From RPQJ01 sp963754125 (lineage in GTDB: Bacteria > Pseudomonadota > Gammaproteobacteria > Steroidobacterales > Steroidobacteraceae): a stretch of 64,000 bases of DNA. The position numbers were made by a program, and so were the translations under genes. The DNA lies in NCBI GenBank assembly GCA_963754125.1, contig CAVWEX010000014.1, positions 186,001-250,000 on the forward strand, in the 5' to 3' direction. Position 1 is the first letter of the stretch. Every line of letters begins with the position of its first letter. Under the pieces are notes generated by a model. It worked only from the letters and a program-made list of their open reading frames with translations. It was not told where the DNA came from and searched no databases. Shown in pieces: positions 18,046 to 26,583 of the stretch.

Positions 18046-19193
18046 TGGATTTCTCGTTGACCGACGAGCAGAAGATGCTGCGGGAGAGCATCGTCAAGTT
18101 CGCACAGGAACAACTCAACGACGACCTCGCCCAGCGTGACCGCGAGCAGGTCTTCTCCCGGGAGCTTTGGCGGAAGTGCGCCGACATTGGCATCCAGGGT
18201 CTGCCCGTGCCCGAGGAGATCGGCGGAAGCAACCTGGACACGCTGTCCTGCGCCATTGCGCTCGAGGCGCTGGGATACGGCTGCCGCGACGGCGGCCTTG
18301 TGTTTTCACTCTGTGCGCACCTGCTGGCATGCGTGGTGCCCGTATGGCGGCATGGCAGCGACGAACAGAAGCAGCGATACCTGCCTGGGTTGTGCGACGG
18401 GACCCTCGTGGGCTGTCATGCCATCACGGAGCCCGGATCCGGTTCGGACTCCTTTTCGATGCGGACGCGTGCCATGCGCCATGGCGATGGCTGGCGACTC
18501 AACGGCGTCAAGACTTTCATCTCCAATGGCCCGGTGGCCGATGTTGCCGTCGTTTTTGCGGTTACCGACCCGGCGAAGGGTTTTCACGGTGGAGTCACCG
18601 GGTTCCTCCTCGACCGGTCCATGCACGGATTTTCCGCCGGCCAGAAGTTCGAGAAGATGGGGTTGAGATCCTCACCGGTCGGTGAGCTGCTCCTGGACGA
18701 CCTCGACGTTCCGGACGAGGCCGTGCTCGGGAAGGTCGGCGGTGGCTCGGGCGTATTTGCCACTGCCATGGATTGGGAGAGGGCGCTGCTTGTCAGTGCG
18801 CACGTTGGAACGATGGAGCGCCTGCTGGAAACCTCGATCGACTATGCCCGCACGCGCTCCCAGTTCGGGCAGGCCATCGGCAAGTTCCAGGGGATCTCGC
18901 ACAAGGTGGCCGACATGAAGGTCCAGCTCGAGGCGGCCCGATTGCTGACCTACCGCACCGCGTGGCGTCTCGGCAGGGCGCGCGATATCTCCATGGATAC
19001 GTCCATTACGAAGCTGTTTGTCAGCGAGGCGCTGGTAAAGGTCGCGCTGGACGCCGTGCAATTGCACGGCGGCTACGGCTACATGGCCGAGTACGACGTC
19101 GAACGCACGTTGCGCGATGCAATCGGCGCCACCATCTATTCCGGCACCTCGGAAATGCAGCGAAATATCATCGCCCGCTGGCTCGGACTGTAA
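18045..19193 (+). CDS. Acyl-CoA dehydrogenase-family flavoprotein, probably acting on a carrier-bound aminoacyl group
   Basis: The 382-residue protein has the complete acyl-CoA dehydrogenase fold: MDFSLTDEQKMLRES, CHAITEPGSGSDSFSMRT (flavin loop), GVKTFISNGPVADVAVVFA, KMGLRSSPVGELLLDD, RTRSQFGQAIGKFQGISHKV, LHGGYGYMAEYDVERTLRDA and YSGTSEMQRNIIARWLGL. The usual C-terminal catalytic Glu is Ser366 (YSGTSEMQ), while Glu245 in MDWERALLVSA sits where isovaleryl-CoA dehydrogenase carries its base, so an active enzyme is expected. Genes of this kind beside a carrier and an amino-acid ligase (PltE, PigA, RedW) oxidise prolyl-carrier to pyrrole-2-carboxyl-carrier. ATG 18045 is chosen over TTG 18042. 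No beta-oxidation genes are near. Confidence 0.85.
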   Translation: MDFSLTDEQKMLRESIVKFAQEQLNDDLAQRDREQVFSRELWRKCADIGIQGLPVPEEIGGSNLDTLSCAIALEALGYGCRDGGLVFSLCAHLLACVVPVWRHGSDEQKQRYLPGLCDGTLVGCHAITEPGSGSDSFSMRTRAMRHGDGWRLNGVKTFISNGPVADVAVVFAVTDPAKGFHGGVTGFLLDRSMHGFSAGQKFEKMGLRSSPVGELLLDDLDVPDEAVLGKVGGGSGVFATAMDWERALLVSAHVGTMERLLETSIDYARTRSQFGQAIGKFQGISHKVADMKVQLEAARLLTYRTAWRLGRARDISMDTSITKLFVSEALVKVALDAVQLHGGYGYMAEYDVERTLRDAIGATIYSGTSEMQRNIIARWLGL

Positions 19194-19200
19194 GGGGGAT

Positions 19201-19229
19201 TTGACCCTCCCGGGGCGGCCCCCTAGACT
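19201..19229 (+). promoter_or_regulatory. Sigma-70 promoter of tRNA-Val
   Basis: TTGACC (19201-19206) and TAGACT (19224-19229) are spaced by exactly 17 bases. A GC-rich discriminator ACGCGCCC follows, as in stringently controlled stable-RNA promoters, and the tRNA begins 16 bases after the -10. Confidence 0.75.
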
Positions 19230-19244
19230 ACGCGCCCTTCGAAT

Positions 19245-19319
19245 GGGCGGTTAGCTCAGCGGTAGAGCACTGCTTTCACACGGCAGGGGTCAGTGGTTCG
19301 ATCCCACTACCGCCCACCA
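19245..19319 (+). tRNA. tRNA-Val (anticodon CAC)
   Basis: The cloverleaf is complete: acceptor GGGCGGT/ACCGCCC, D-arm AGCTCAGCGGTAGAGC, anticodon stem CTGCT/GGCAG with loop TTCACAC (anticodon CAC, reading GUG), T-arm GTGG-TTCGATC-CCAC, discriminator A and an encoded CCA tail. It marks the right edge of the low-GC cassette. Confidence 0.95.
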
Positions 19320-19326
19320 GAACACG

Positions 19327-19355
19327 ACGCCGGCCTCGCAGCCGGCGTTCTCTTT
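19327..19355 (+). terminator. Rho-independent terminator after tRNA-Val
   Basis: A perfect 8-bp stem ACGCCGGC/GCCGGCGT (19327-19334 and 19341-19348) with a 6-base loop is followed by TCTCTTTCC. It lies 8 bases after the tRNA CCA, so tRNA-Val is probably a monocistronic unit. Confidence 0.7.
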
Positions 19356-19429
19356 CCGGACGCAGCGGTGCCGCGGACGGGCCCTGCTAGAATTCGCGCC
19401 CTTTCCCGTCCATCGCAGGCGCCGGCCCC

Positions 19430-21061
19430 ATGACCGTCCGCACCCGATTCGCCCCGAGCCCCACTGGCATGCTGCACATCGGCGGCGTGCGCACGGCGCT
19501 GTTCTGCTGGCTGTACGCGCGCCGCCGCGGCGGCGTGTTCATCCTGCGCGTAGAGGACACCGACCTCGAGCGCTCCACGCCCGAGGCCGTGCAGGCGATC
19601 CTCGAGGGCATGAAGTGGCTCGGGCTCGACCACGACGAGGGCGTGTTCTACCAGACCCGGCGGATGGACCGGTACCGCGAGGTCATCGCGAAGTTCCTGG
19701 CCGACGGCCACGCCTACCACTGCTACTGCAGCAAGGAGGAGCTCGAGGAGCGGCGCGCGGCGCAGCTCGCGCGCAAGGAGAAGCCGCGCTACGACGGCCG
19801 CTGCCGGACGTGCACGGACCCGCGGCCGGGCGTGGATCCGGTGGTGCGCTTTCGCAGCACCGACGAGGGGCAGGTGGTCGTTCAGGACATCGTGCACGGA
19901 CCGATCGTGTTCGAGGCGAGCGAGCTCGACGACCTGATCATCGCGCGCTCGGACGGCACGCCCACCTACAATTTCTGCGTGGTCGTGGACGACTACGACA
20001 TGCGAGTCACGCACGTGATCCGCGGCGACGACCACATCAACAACACGCCGCGGCAGATGCAGATGCTGCGCGCGCTCGGCGTCGAGCCGCCGGCGTACGC
20101 CCACCTGCCGATGATCCTCGGCCCCGACGGCGCGAAGCTCTCCAAGCGCCACGGCGCGGTCAGCGTGCTGCAGTACCGCGACATGGGCTTCCTGCCGGAG
20201 GCGCTGCTCAACTACCTCGCGCGCCTCGGCTGGTCGCACGGCGACCAGGAGATCTTCAGTCTCGAGGAGCTGGTGAGCTTGTTCGACATCGAGGACTGCA
20301 ACAAGTCGGCGTCGGCGCTCAACCCGGACAAGATGCTCTGGACCAACCAGCAGCACATCATGCGCTCCAGCCCCGCGCACCTCGCACGGTACCTCCGCCC
20401 GCAGCTCGAGGCGCTCGGCGTGGCGCCGGACCGTCTCACGGACGAGCGGCTCGCGGCCGTCGCGAAGGCCCAGCAGGAACGCGCGCGGACGCTGAAGGAG
20501 ATGGCTGAGAACAGCCTGTTCTTCTTCAACGACGTCACGGCCTACGAAGAGAGGGCGGCGAGGAAGAACCTCACCCCGGACTCCGCGCCACTGCTCGCGG
20601 CCGTACGGGAGCGGCTCGCCGCGATGCCCGACTGGGCCGCGCCCGCGATCCACGAGGCGATCAACAGCGTGGCGGCGGAGCAGGGCGTCGGACTCGGTCG
20701 CGTGGCGCAGCCCGTGCGCGTGGCCGTCGCGGGCGGCTCGGTGTCGCCGCCGATCGACGTCACCCTCAGTATCCTCGGTCGCGAGGAAACGCTCGCGCGG
20801 CTCGACCGCGCGTTCGCCTACGCGCGCGGGCTGACCGCCTCGCAACATCACCAACCGCAGAATTCGTGCGCGCCGATGTCGATCGCGGCGACGCGCTGGC
20901 GCGGTCGCCCGGAGGCCGGGTGGACGTATTCGAACTCCGGCCACAAGGACACGCCGTCCGCGGAGCCCGGGGCGGCACCGGCGTCGATCAGCGGCGAGTC
21001 AGGCATCAGGCCGAAGTCGAGCTGCGGCGCATCGCGGAGGCCGTGCGCGGGCGCCTGGTAG
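19430..21061 (+). CDS. gltX: Glutamyl-tRNA synthetase; conserved protein ends near 20830, read-through tail likely an error
   Basis: This class I synthetase charges tRNA-Glu. The signature RFAPSPTGMLHIGGVRTALF contains the HIGH-type motif, and KLSKRHGAVSV is the KMSKS-type motif. The RVEDTDLERS, GDDHINNTPRQ and SLFDIEDCNKSASALNPDKM blocks follow. About 467 residues to AYARG match the family length. The open frame continues 75 codons further to 21061 without similarity, running antisense through the next gene. Removing one G from the GGG at 20828-20830 would give AYARG and a TGA at 20832-20834, so the true stop is probably there. A cognate tRNA-Glu lies at 22773-22848. Confidence 0.93.
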   Translation: MTVRTRFAPSPTGMLHIGGVRTALFCWLYARRRGGVFILRVEDTDLERSTPEAVQAILEGMKWLGLDHDEGVFYQTRRMDRYREVIAKFLADGHAYHCYCSKEELEERRAAQLARKEKPRYDGRCRTCTDPRPGVDPVVRFRSTDEGQVVVQDIVHGPIVFEASELDDLIIARSDGTPTYNFCVVVDDYDMRVTHVIRGDDHINNTPRQMQMLRALGVEPPAYAHLPMILGPDGAKLSKRHGAVSVLQYRDMGFLPEALLNYLARLGWSHGDQEIFSLEELVSLFDIEDCNKSASALNPDKMLWTNQQHIMRSSPAHLARYLRPQLEALGVAPDRLTDERLAAVAKAQQERARTLKEMAENSLFFFNDVTAYEERAARKNLTPDSAPLLAAVRERLAAMPDWAAPAIHEAINSVAAEQGVGLGRVAQPVRVAVAGGSVSPPIDVTLSILGREETLARLDRAFAYARGLTASQHHQPQNSCAPMSIAATRWRGRPEAGWTYSNSGHKDTPSAEPGAAPASISGESGIRPKSSCGASRRPCAGAW

Positions 21062-22614
21062 TTGGCCCGGAGGTCTGCGATCCCCGCCTTGAGCGAGATC
21101 GGCGCACCGACCGCCACGTTGTTCATCACCGTGACCGGGCGCTGGCTGCGGTTGCGGACGAAGGCCGCGTTCAGGTAGCGGTTGTGGAGGCTGTTGTTGA
21201 CCACCCACAGGCGGCCGGTCTCGATGTCCGGTCGCTCCGACGCATACGAGATCGCATTCGGGTTCTCGGCCCGCGCGCCCTTCAGCAGCTCGTTGCCGAT
21301 CACGTAGCCGTCGCCACCCACGGGCAGGTCGATGAGGTAGCTCGAGTCGCCGTCCTCCTCGTCGGTGAGGCGGTTGTAGAGGATGCGGTTCACCGCGGCG
21401 CGGCTCTTCACCGCGTGGCCGACATGCGAATCGTGCGAGTGCGAGAAGCGCAGCGTGAAGCTGCGCACGCGCCCGACGTAGATGTTGTGCGACTGCCCGT
21501 CGCCGTAGCCGTTGCGCGAGAAGACGCTGTGCTCCACGACGATGTCGCTGTCGGGATCGTTCCAGGTGAGCAGCCCCGCCTCGTTGTCCCGGAACACGCT
21601 GTTGCGGACCGTGAGGTTGCGTCCCGTGAAGCGGATCCCGGAGCCGTTGCGGGCGCGTGCGCGCGCGCCGCTGAACTCCACGTTTTCCACCGTGATGTCG
21701 TCGCCGCGCAGGACCCAGATGCCTTGATCCTCGGCGGTGGCGCCGCGCGAGTCGAGCACCGCCCGTCCGCCCACGCCGCGCAGTCTCAGCCCGTCCTGGG
21801 TCCACAGCGCGACGTCGCCGGGGTAGGGGCCGGCGTCGATCTCGACGATGTCGCCGTCCCGGGCGACGCGCGCCGCGTCGCTCGGGCGACGCAGTTCGCG
21901 TGCGGCCCCCACCTGCAGGACGCGGCGGCCACGGGCCTCGGGCGCGCCCACGAGGCTGGCGACGTTGGGCGGCTCGAGCGCCGCCGGCCTCGAGTCGTGG
22001 CATGCGAAGTGCTGGCGCGCAGCCTCGACCAGCGGTTCGGAGGACCGCAGTGCCTCGATCCGGGCGTCCAGTGCGCGCAGCTCCGCTGCGGGAAAGCCGT
22101 CCTCTGCGAGCCCCGAGCGCAGCCGCCAGGCCTCCACGAACCGCCGCAGCGTCGTGCGTGAATCGGTATCGGTCATGCGCAGCTCGGTCTCGGCCTTGAG
22201 CCAGGTCAGCGGCAGGCGCAGGGCCGGGCTCCTTTCGGCCGGATCGCCGATGACCTCGAGCGCCCGGCCATAGTCCTGCTGCGCGAGCAGGCTGTCGGCC
22301 AGCGTCACCGCCACGTCGTCGGCAGAGGCGCCGAGCGCGAGCGCGCGGCGCAGCGAGCCCTCGGCGGCCGCCGCGGAGCCGGCAGCCAGCTCGGCACGGG
22401 CGAGGGCGATGCGCAGCGGCGGGTCCTGTGGCGCCCGGCGAATCGCGTCGGTGAGTGCGGCGATCGAGTCCGCGGGGCCCGTGCCGTCGTCCGCCGGAGT
22501 CGAGGGCGCGTCCGGCGGACGGGTGCAGCCGCCGGCCAGCAGTCCGGTCAGGGCGCCGAGCAGCAGCAGAACCCGCGGAGCGGGGCTGGAGCGACGAGGA
22601 TGCATCGAGCCCAT
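20848..22614 (-). CDS. Right-handed parallel beta-helix lipoprotein with N-terminal TPR-like region
   Basis: This 588-residue secreted protein has a lipobox LTGLLAGGC about 30 residues in. An alanine-rich TPR-like segment (about 50-150, LRIALARAELAAGSAAAAEG) follows, then a beta-helix domain from about 230 to 500 with repeats such as GDDITVENVEFSGA, GRNLTVRNSVFRDNEAGLL and SDIVVEHSVFSRNGYG. Such helices bind or cleave acidic polysaccharides, as in polysaccharide lyase family 6 and chondroitinase B, but I see no firm catalytic signature. Its stop lies at the end of gltX. The first ATG at 22614 is used; the ATG at 22605 is equally possible. A role in handling the locus polysaccharide is inference. 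Confidence 0.75.
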   Translation of the reverse strand: MGSMHPRRSSPAPRVLLLLGALTGLLAGGCTRPPDAPSTPADDGTGPADSIAALTDAIRRAPQDPPLRIALARAELAAGSAAAAEGSLRRALALGASADDVAVTLADSLLAQQDYGRALEVIGDPAERSPALRLPLTWLKAETELRMTDTDSRTTLRRFVEAWRLRSGLAEDGFPAAELRALDARIEALRSSEPLVEAARQHFACHDSRPAALEPPNVASLVGAPEARGRRVLQVGAARELRRPSDAARVARDGDIVEIDAGPYPGDVALWTQDGLRLRGVGGRAVLDSRGATAEDQGIWVLRGDDITVENVEFSGARARARNGSGIRFTGRNLTVRNSVFRDNEAGLLTWNDPDSDIVVEHSVFSRNGYGDGQSHNIYVGRVRSFTLRFSHSHDSHVGHAVKSRAAVNRILYNRLTDEEDGDSSYLIDLPVGGDGYVIGNELLKGARAENPNAISYASERPDIETGRLWVVNNSLHNRYLNAAFVRNRSQRPVTVMNNVAVGAPISLKAGIADLRANYQAPAHGLRDAPQLDFGLMPDSPLIDAGAAPGSADGVSLWPEFEYVHPASGRPRQRVAAIDIGAHEFCGW

Positions 22615-22641
22615 TGTGGACCACCGCCCCGCAGAGGTTTA

Positions 22642-22670
22642 TTGACACTCGTCATGCCCTCGGACAGAAT
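22642..22670 (+). promoter_or_regulatory. Sigma-70 promoter of the tRNA-Ala/tRNA-Glu pair
   Basis: A consensus TTGACA (22642-22647) is followed after 17 bases by CAGAAT (22665-22670). The tRNA-Ala begins 15 bases later. The two tRNAs are only 12 bases apart, so one transcript is likely. Confidence 0.75.
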
Positions 22671-22684
22671 TCCATGCTTCGTGT

Positions 22685-22760
<76 letters not shown>

Positions 22761-22772
22761 GTTTTCGCCCGC

Positions 22773-22848
22773 GTCCCCATCGTCTAGAGGCCTAGGACAC
22801 AACCCTTTCACGGTTGCGACCGGGGTTCGAATCCCCGTGGGGACGCCA
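22773..22848 (+). tRNA. tRNA-Glu (anticodon TTC)
   Basis: The acceptor is GTCCCCA/TGGGGAC. The anticodon arm is CAACC-CTTTCAC-GGTTG (anticodon TTC), the T-arm is CGGGG-TTCGAAT-CCCCG, and an encoded GCCA tail follows. Its charging enzyme gltX is 1.7 kb upstream. Confidence 0.95.
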
Positions 22849-23018
22849 ATCCCGGCCATCGGCCCCGAGCATTTCACATATGCGATTGGGGTCACATCGC
22901 CCGGCGCCGCGACGGATAAACTTCGCCTCGCAGGTGGACATTCCCCTGCCAGGTTCGGGCCGGCTCAAGAAGAATAGCCGCCGGGGCTCGCGGGCGTTCA
23001 AGGAGCCAGGATCCAGGC

Positions 23019-24420
23019 GTGTCCATCCGGTTCTTCCAGTTGTTCCTCAAGGTGCCGGTCGTGCTGCTTGCAGCGATCGAAGGCGCGCTGTTCTTTTTCG
23101 CGCCCTACCTTGCGGCCGCGATTCTGGTCGGGCCACTGGACGCGGCGGGCGCCACGCCGACAGGCAACCTCGTGCCGACGGCCCTGCTGTTCTCGATCTT
23201 CTGCATCGCCTCGAACTTCGCCTTCGGCCTGTACACCACGCGCCAGCGGGCGGGCACCGTCGGCCTGATGATCCGCGTCGCAGCCGGCGCGCTGAACGGT
23301 GCGGCGCTGAGCGCACTGGTCTTCTACGCGGTGCCGGCCATCGCCATTTCGCGAGAGGTGCTGGCCGTCACTGCGGTGATCGCGGTCCTCTTCAGCGCCG
23401 CGACGCGCGCGCTCTTCGACCGCATCGTGGACCAGGACACTTTCAAGAGCCGCGTGCTCGTCTACGGCGCCGGTCAGCGCGCCGCGAGCCTGCTGCAGCT
23501 GCGCCGCCGCTCGGACCAGCGCGGCTTCAAGCTGGTCGGCTTCATGGCGACCGAGGGCGACAAGATCGGCGTTCCCGACGACAAGCTCGTCCCGCAGGCC
23601 CGACGACCTGCTGCGCTGGGCGCGAGCCAACGAGGTGGACGAGATCGTCGTCTCGATGGATGACCGCCGCCGCGGCTTCCCCGTGCTCGAACTGCTCGAT
23701 TGCCGCATGGCCGGCATCGACATCCTCGAGCTGCCCACCTTCCTCGAGCGCGAGACCGGCAAGGTGCGGCTCGACGTGCTCAATCCGAGCTGGATCATCT
23801 TCGGCGAGGGCTTCCGCAACTCGTTGGTGCAGCGCGGGCTCGAGCGCGGGCTCGACGTCGTCGCGAGCGCCGTGCTGCTGCTTCTCACCGCGCCGATCAT
23901 GTTGCTCGCGATCGTCGCCATCAAGATCGAGGACGGCTGGCGCGCGCCCGTGCTGTACCGGCAGGCGCGCGTGGGCCGCTACAACGAGAACTTCGACATC
24001 GTGAAGTTCCGCAGCATGCGGCAGGACGCCGAGAAGGCCGGCGAGGCGATCTGGGCGACCCCGGACGACCCGCGGGTCACGCGCGTCGGCTCGATCATGC
24101 GCAAGACCCGCATCGACGAGCTGCCGCAGCTGTTCGCCGTCCTGCGCGGCGACATGAGCTTCGTCGGCCCCCGGCCCGAGCGGCCGGAGTTCGTGGCGCG
24201 GCTCGAGCAGCAGATCCCGTACTACCGCGAGCGGCACACGGTCAAGCCGGGCATCACCGGCTGGGCGCAGCTGTGCTACCCGTACGGCGCCTCCGACAAG
24301 GACGCGCTCGAGAAACTGCAGTACGATCTCTACTACGTGAAGAACCGTAGCCTGCTGTTCGACTTGGCCATCCTCCTGCAGACCGTCGAAGTGGTGCTCT
24401 GGGGCAAGGGCGCCCGGTAG
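23019..24420 (+). CDS. XrtA-associated exopolysaccharide polyprenyl glycosylphosphotransferase (EpsB type), one frame break
   Basis: This is a long-form phosphoglycosyltransferase of about 467 residues that starts repeat-unit synthesis on undecaprenyl phosphate at the inner membrane. It has four N-terminal hydrophobic helices (about 10-125), a nucleotide-binding-like central domain (VLVYGAGQRAASLL), a fifth membrane helix (VVASAVLLLLTAPIMLL) and the catalytic domain with YRQARVGRYNENFDIVKFRS, RKTRIDELPQLFAVLRGDM, SFVGPRPERPEFV and the C-terminal VKPGITGWAQLCYPYGAS. An extra G near 23604 splits residues 1-195 from the rest; the length of 3n+1 agrees. It starts with GTG 23019 and is followed 3 bp later by prsK, as usual in XrtA loci. 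Confidence 0.92.
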
Positions 24421-24423
24421 CCC

Positions 24424-26511
24424 ATGCTCGATCTCGGCTTCGTTTCCTACGGGCTCGCAGCCACCAGTTTCCTGATCCTGACGCTGCTGCTGCTCACCAG
24501 CTGGCAGGGACGCGCGCAGGGCGCGCGCCTGGTGGTGGCCTGCGCCGTGACGGCGGCGTGGGCGGCCTTGCTCGCGTTCGGCTCCAGCCGGATGGACCTG
24601 TCCCTGCCGATGGTGATGCTCGCCGAAAGCCTGCGGTACGGCGCCTGGTTCGTCGTCCTCACCGGACTGACGCGATCGGCCGGCCTTGCCGGCGGGCTGT
24701 CGCGCGCCGTGCACGCGACCTGGATCGGCGGTGTCGCGCTCGCCTTCGGGCTGCCCGTGCTCGTGGGCGCCGGGGTACCCGTACCGTCACCGATGCTCCT
24801 GATCATCGGGGCGGGTCTGCTGATGGCGCTGCTCGGGCTCGTCCTGCTCGAGCAGGTCTACCGCAACAGCCGGGCGCAGGGTCGGTTCGCGATCAAGTTC
24901 TTCGTGATCGCGATGGGCGTGATGTTCGCGTACGACCTGTTCCTCTACTCGCAGGCACAGCTCCTCAAGTCGGTGGACGCCGTCACCTGGTCTGCCCGCG
25001 GATTCGTGCTCGCGATGACCGTTCCCATGCTCGCGCTCGCCGCGCGGCGCAATCCGCACTGGTCGCTCGACGTGTTCGTCTCGCGGCAGGTCGTCTTTTA
25101 TACGACCTCGATCCTGTCTATTGGACTGTACCTGCTGCTCATGGCCTCGGGCGGCTACTTCATCCGTCTGTACGGCGGTACCTGGGGACGGGTGGCGCAG
25201 CTCGTGTTCTTCGCCGGTGCCGCCGCGGTGCTCGTCTCGCTGGTGGCGTCGAGCGCGCTGCGTCGCAGGCTGCGCGTGTTCATTTCGAAGCACTTCTACC
25301 GCAACAAGTACGACTACCGCATCGAGTGGCTGCGCTTCATCGACACCCTGTCGGCGCCCGTCGAAGGCATCGAGGTCCGCGCCAACGCGGTCCGCTCGAT
25401 CGCCCAGATCATCGGCAGCCCGGGCGGCATCCTCTACCTGCGCGACGATGCCGGTGGGCAATACCAGCCGGCCGCCGTCTGGCCCCAGGGCGGCGAAGCG
25501 GCGCGGCGCTTCCCGGCGCTCCCCGTCACCGACGAACTCGTCGAGTTCCTCGTGCGCCGTCAGTGGGTCGTGGATGCCCAGGAGCACGCCCGTTCGCCGG
25601 ACTCCTACCAGAACGTGATGCTGCCCGGGTTCATCGGCGACGATCGCGAGCGGCACCGTTTCGTGCTGCCGCTGGTGCACGGGACGGACATGATCGGCTT
25701 CGTGGTGCTGGCCGCGCCGCCGCCGCCGTTCAATCCCACGTTCGAGGACCGCGACCTCCTCAAGACCGTGGGCCGCCACGTCGCCACCCACCTCGCGCAG
25801 CACGAGACGGACCGGCAGCTCGCGGACAGCCGCCAGTTCGAGGCCTATCACCGCCTGACGGCGTTCGTGATGCACGACCTCAAGAACCTCGCTGCGCAAC
25901 TCTCGCTGATCGTGTCGAACGCGGAGAAGCACAAGCGCAATCCCGAGTTCGTGGACGACGCGATCAGCACGATCGCGAACTCGACCGGGCGCATGCAGCG
26001 GCTCATCGAGCAACTGCAGCGACGCGAGGTGCAGACCACGGTGCGTCGCGTGCCGCTGTGCGACGTGGCGCAGCGTGCCGTCGCGCGCTGCTGCGTGCGC
26101 CGTCCGCAGCCCGTGTTCGAGAGCGACGGCGCCGAGGCATTCGTGGAGGCCGACCAGGAGCGGCTCACGATGATCGTCGAGCACGTGATCCGCAATGCGC
26201 AGGAGGCGACGCCCGAGGACGGCCGGGTCGGCGTGCGCGTCGAACCGGGTGCCGGGTGGCACGCCGTCATCGTCACGGACTCCGGCGCGGGCATGAGCCC
26301 GGAGTTCATCCGCGACCGGCTGTTCAAGCCCTTCGACACGACCAAGGGCAGCAAGGGCATGGGCATCGGCGCCTACCAGGTACGCGAATACGTGCAGTCG
26401 ATCGGCGGTCGCGTGCTGGTCGAGAGCCACGAAGGCGAGGGCACTCGCATCGAGCTGCACCTGCCTGCGCAAACTGCCAACCTACCCACAGAATCGAGCC
26501 AAGCTGCTTGA
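24424..26511 (+). CDS. prsK: XrtA/PEP-CTERM-system membrane histidine kinase PrsK
   Basis: The 695-residue sensor kinase has about seven to eight N-terminal membrane helices (residues 10-290). A GAF-like domain follows (about 330-460, with GGILYLRDDAGGQYQP), then the HisKA box FVMHDLKNLAAQLSLI with phospho-acceptor His484, and an HATPase domain with VIRNAQEATPEDGRVG (N box), VIVTDSGAGMSPEFI (G1) and KGSKGMGIGAYQVREYV (G2). This architecture and the neighbour EpsB identify PrsK, the partner of the regulator PrsR. In this window prsR is 3 kb further on, after an inserted riboswitch-controlled module. Confidence 0.92.
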   Translation: MLDLGFVSYGLAATSFLILTLLLLTSWQGRAQGARLVVACAVTAAWAALLAFGSSRMDLSLPMVMLAESLRYGAWFVVLTGLTRSAGLAGGLSRAVHATWIGGVALAFGLPVLVGAGVPVPSPMLLIIGAGLLMALLGLVLLEQVYRNSRAQGRFAIKFFVIAMGVMFAYDLFLYSQAQLLKSVDAVTWSARGFVLAMTVPMLALAARRNPHWSLDVFVSRQVVFYTTSILSIGLYLLLMASGGYFIRLYGGTWGRVAQLVFFAGAAAVLVSLVASSALRRRLRVFISKHFYRNKYDYRIEWLRFIDTLSAPVEGIEVRANAVRSIAQIIGSPGGILYLRDDAGGQYQPAAVWPQGGEAARRFPALPVTDELVEFLVRRQWVVDAQEHARSPDSYQNVMLPGFIGDDRERHRFVLPLVHGTDMIGFVVLAAPPPPFNPTFEDRDLLKTVGRHVATHLAQHETDRQLADSRQFEAYHRLTAFVMHDLKNLAAQLSLIVSNAEKHKRNPEFVDDAISTIANSTGRMQRLIEQLQRREVQTTVRRVPLCDVAQRAVARCCVRRPQPVFESDGAEAFVEADQERLTMIVEHVIRNAQEATPEDGRVGVRVEPGAGWHAVIVTDSGAGMSPEFIRDRLFKPFDTTKGSKGMGIGAYQVREYVQSIGGRVLVESHEGEGTRIELHLPAQTANLPTESSQAA

Positions 26512-26583
26512 TCGCCGCGGCACTGCGGCGAAGAATCGCCCACTGAAGCGCGTCGTCCGAATGCGGCCGCTTTCGTAGATCGT

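Noticed and set aside
18045..19193. Dehydrogenase as part of fatty-acid beta-oxidation
   Set aside because: No thiolase, hydratase or electron-transfer flavoprotein genes are near. It overlaps an amino-acid-type ligase gene and follows a carrier-protein gene.
20835..21061. C-terminal extension of glutamyl-tRNA synthetase as a new domain
   Set aside because: No similarity to any fold, antisense to a well-supported gene, and explained by one extra base at the natural stop.
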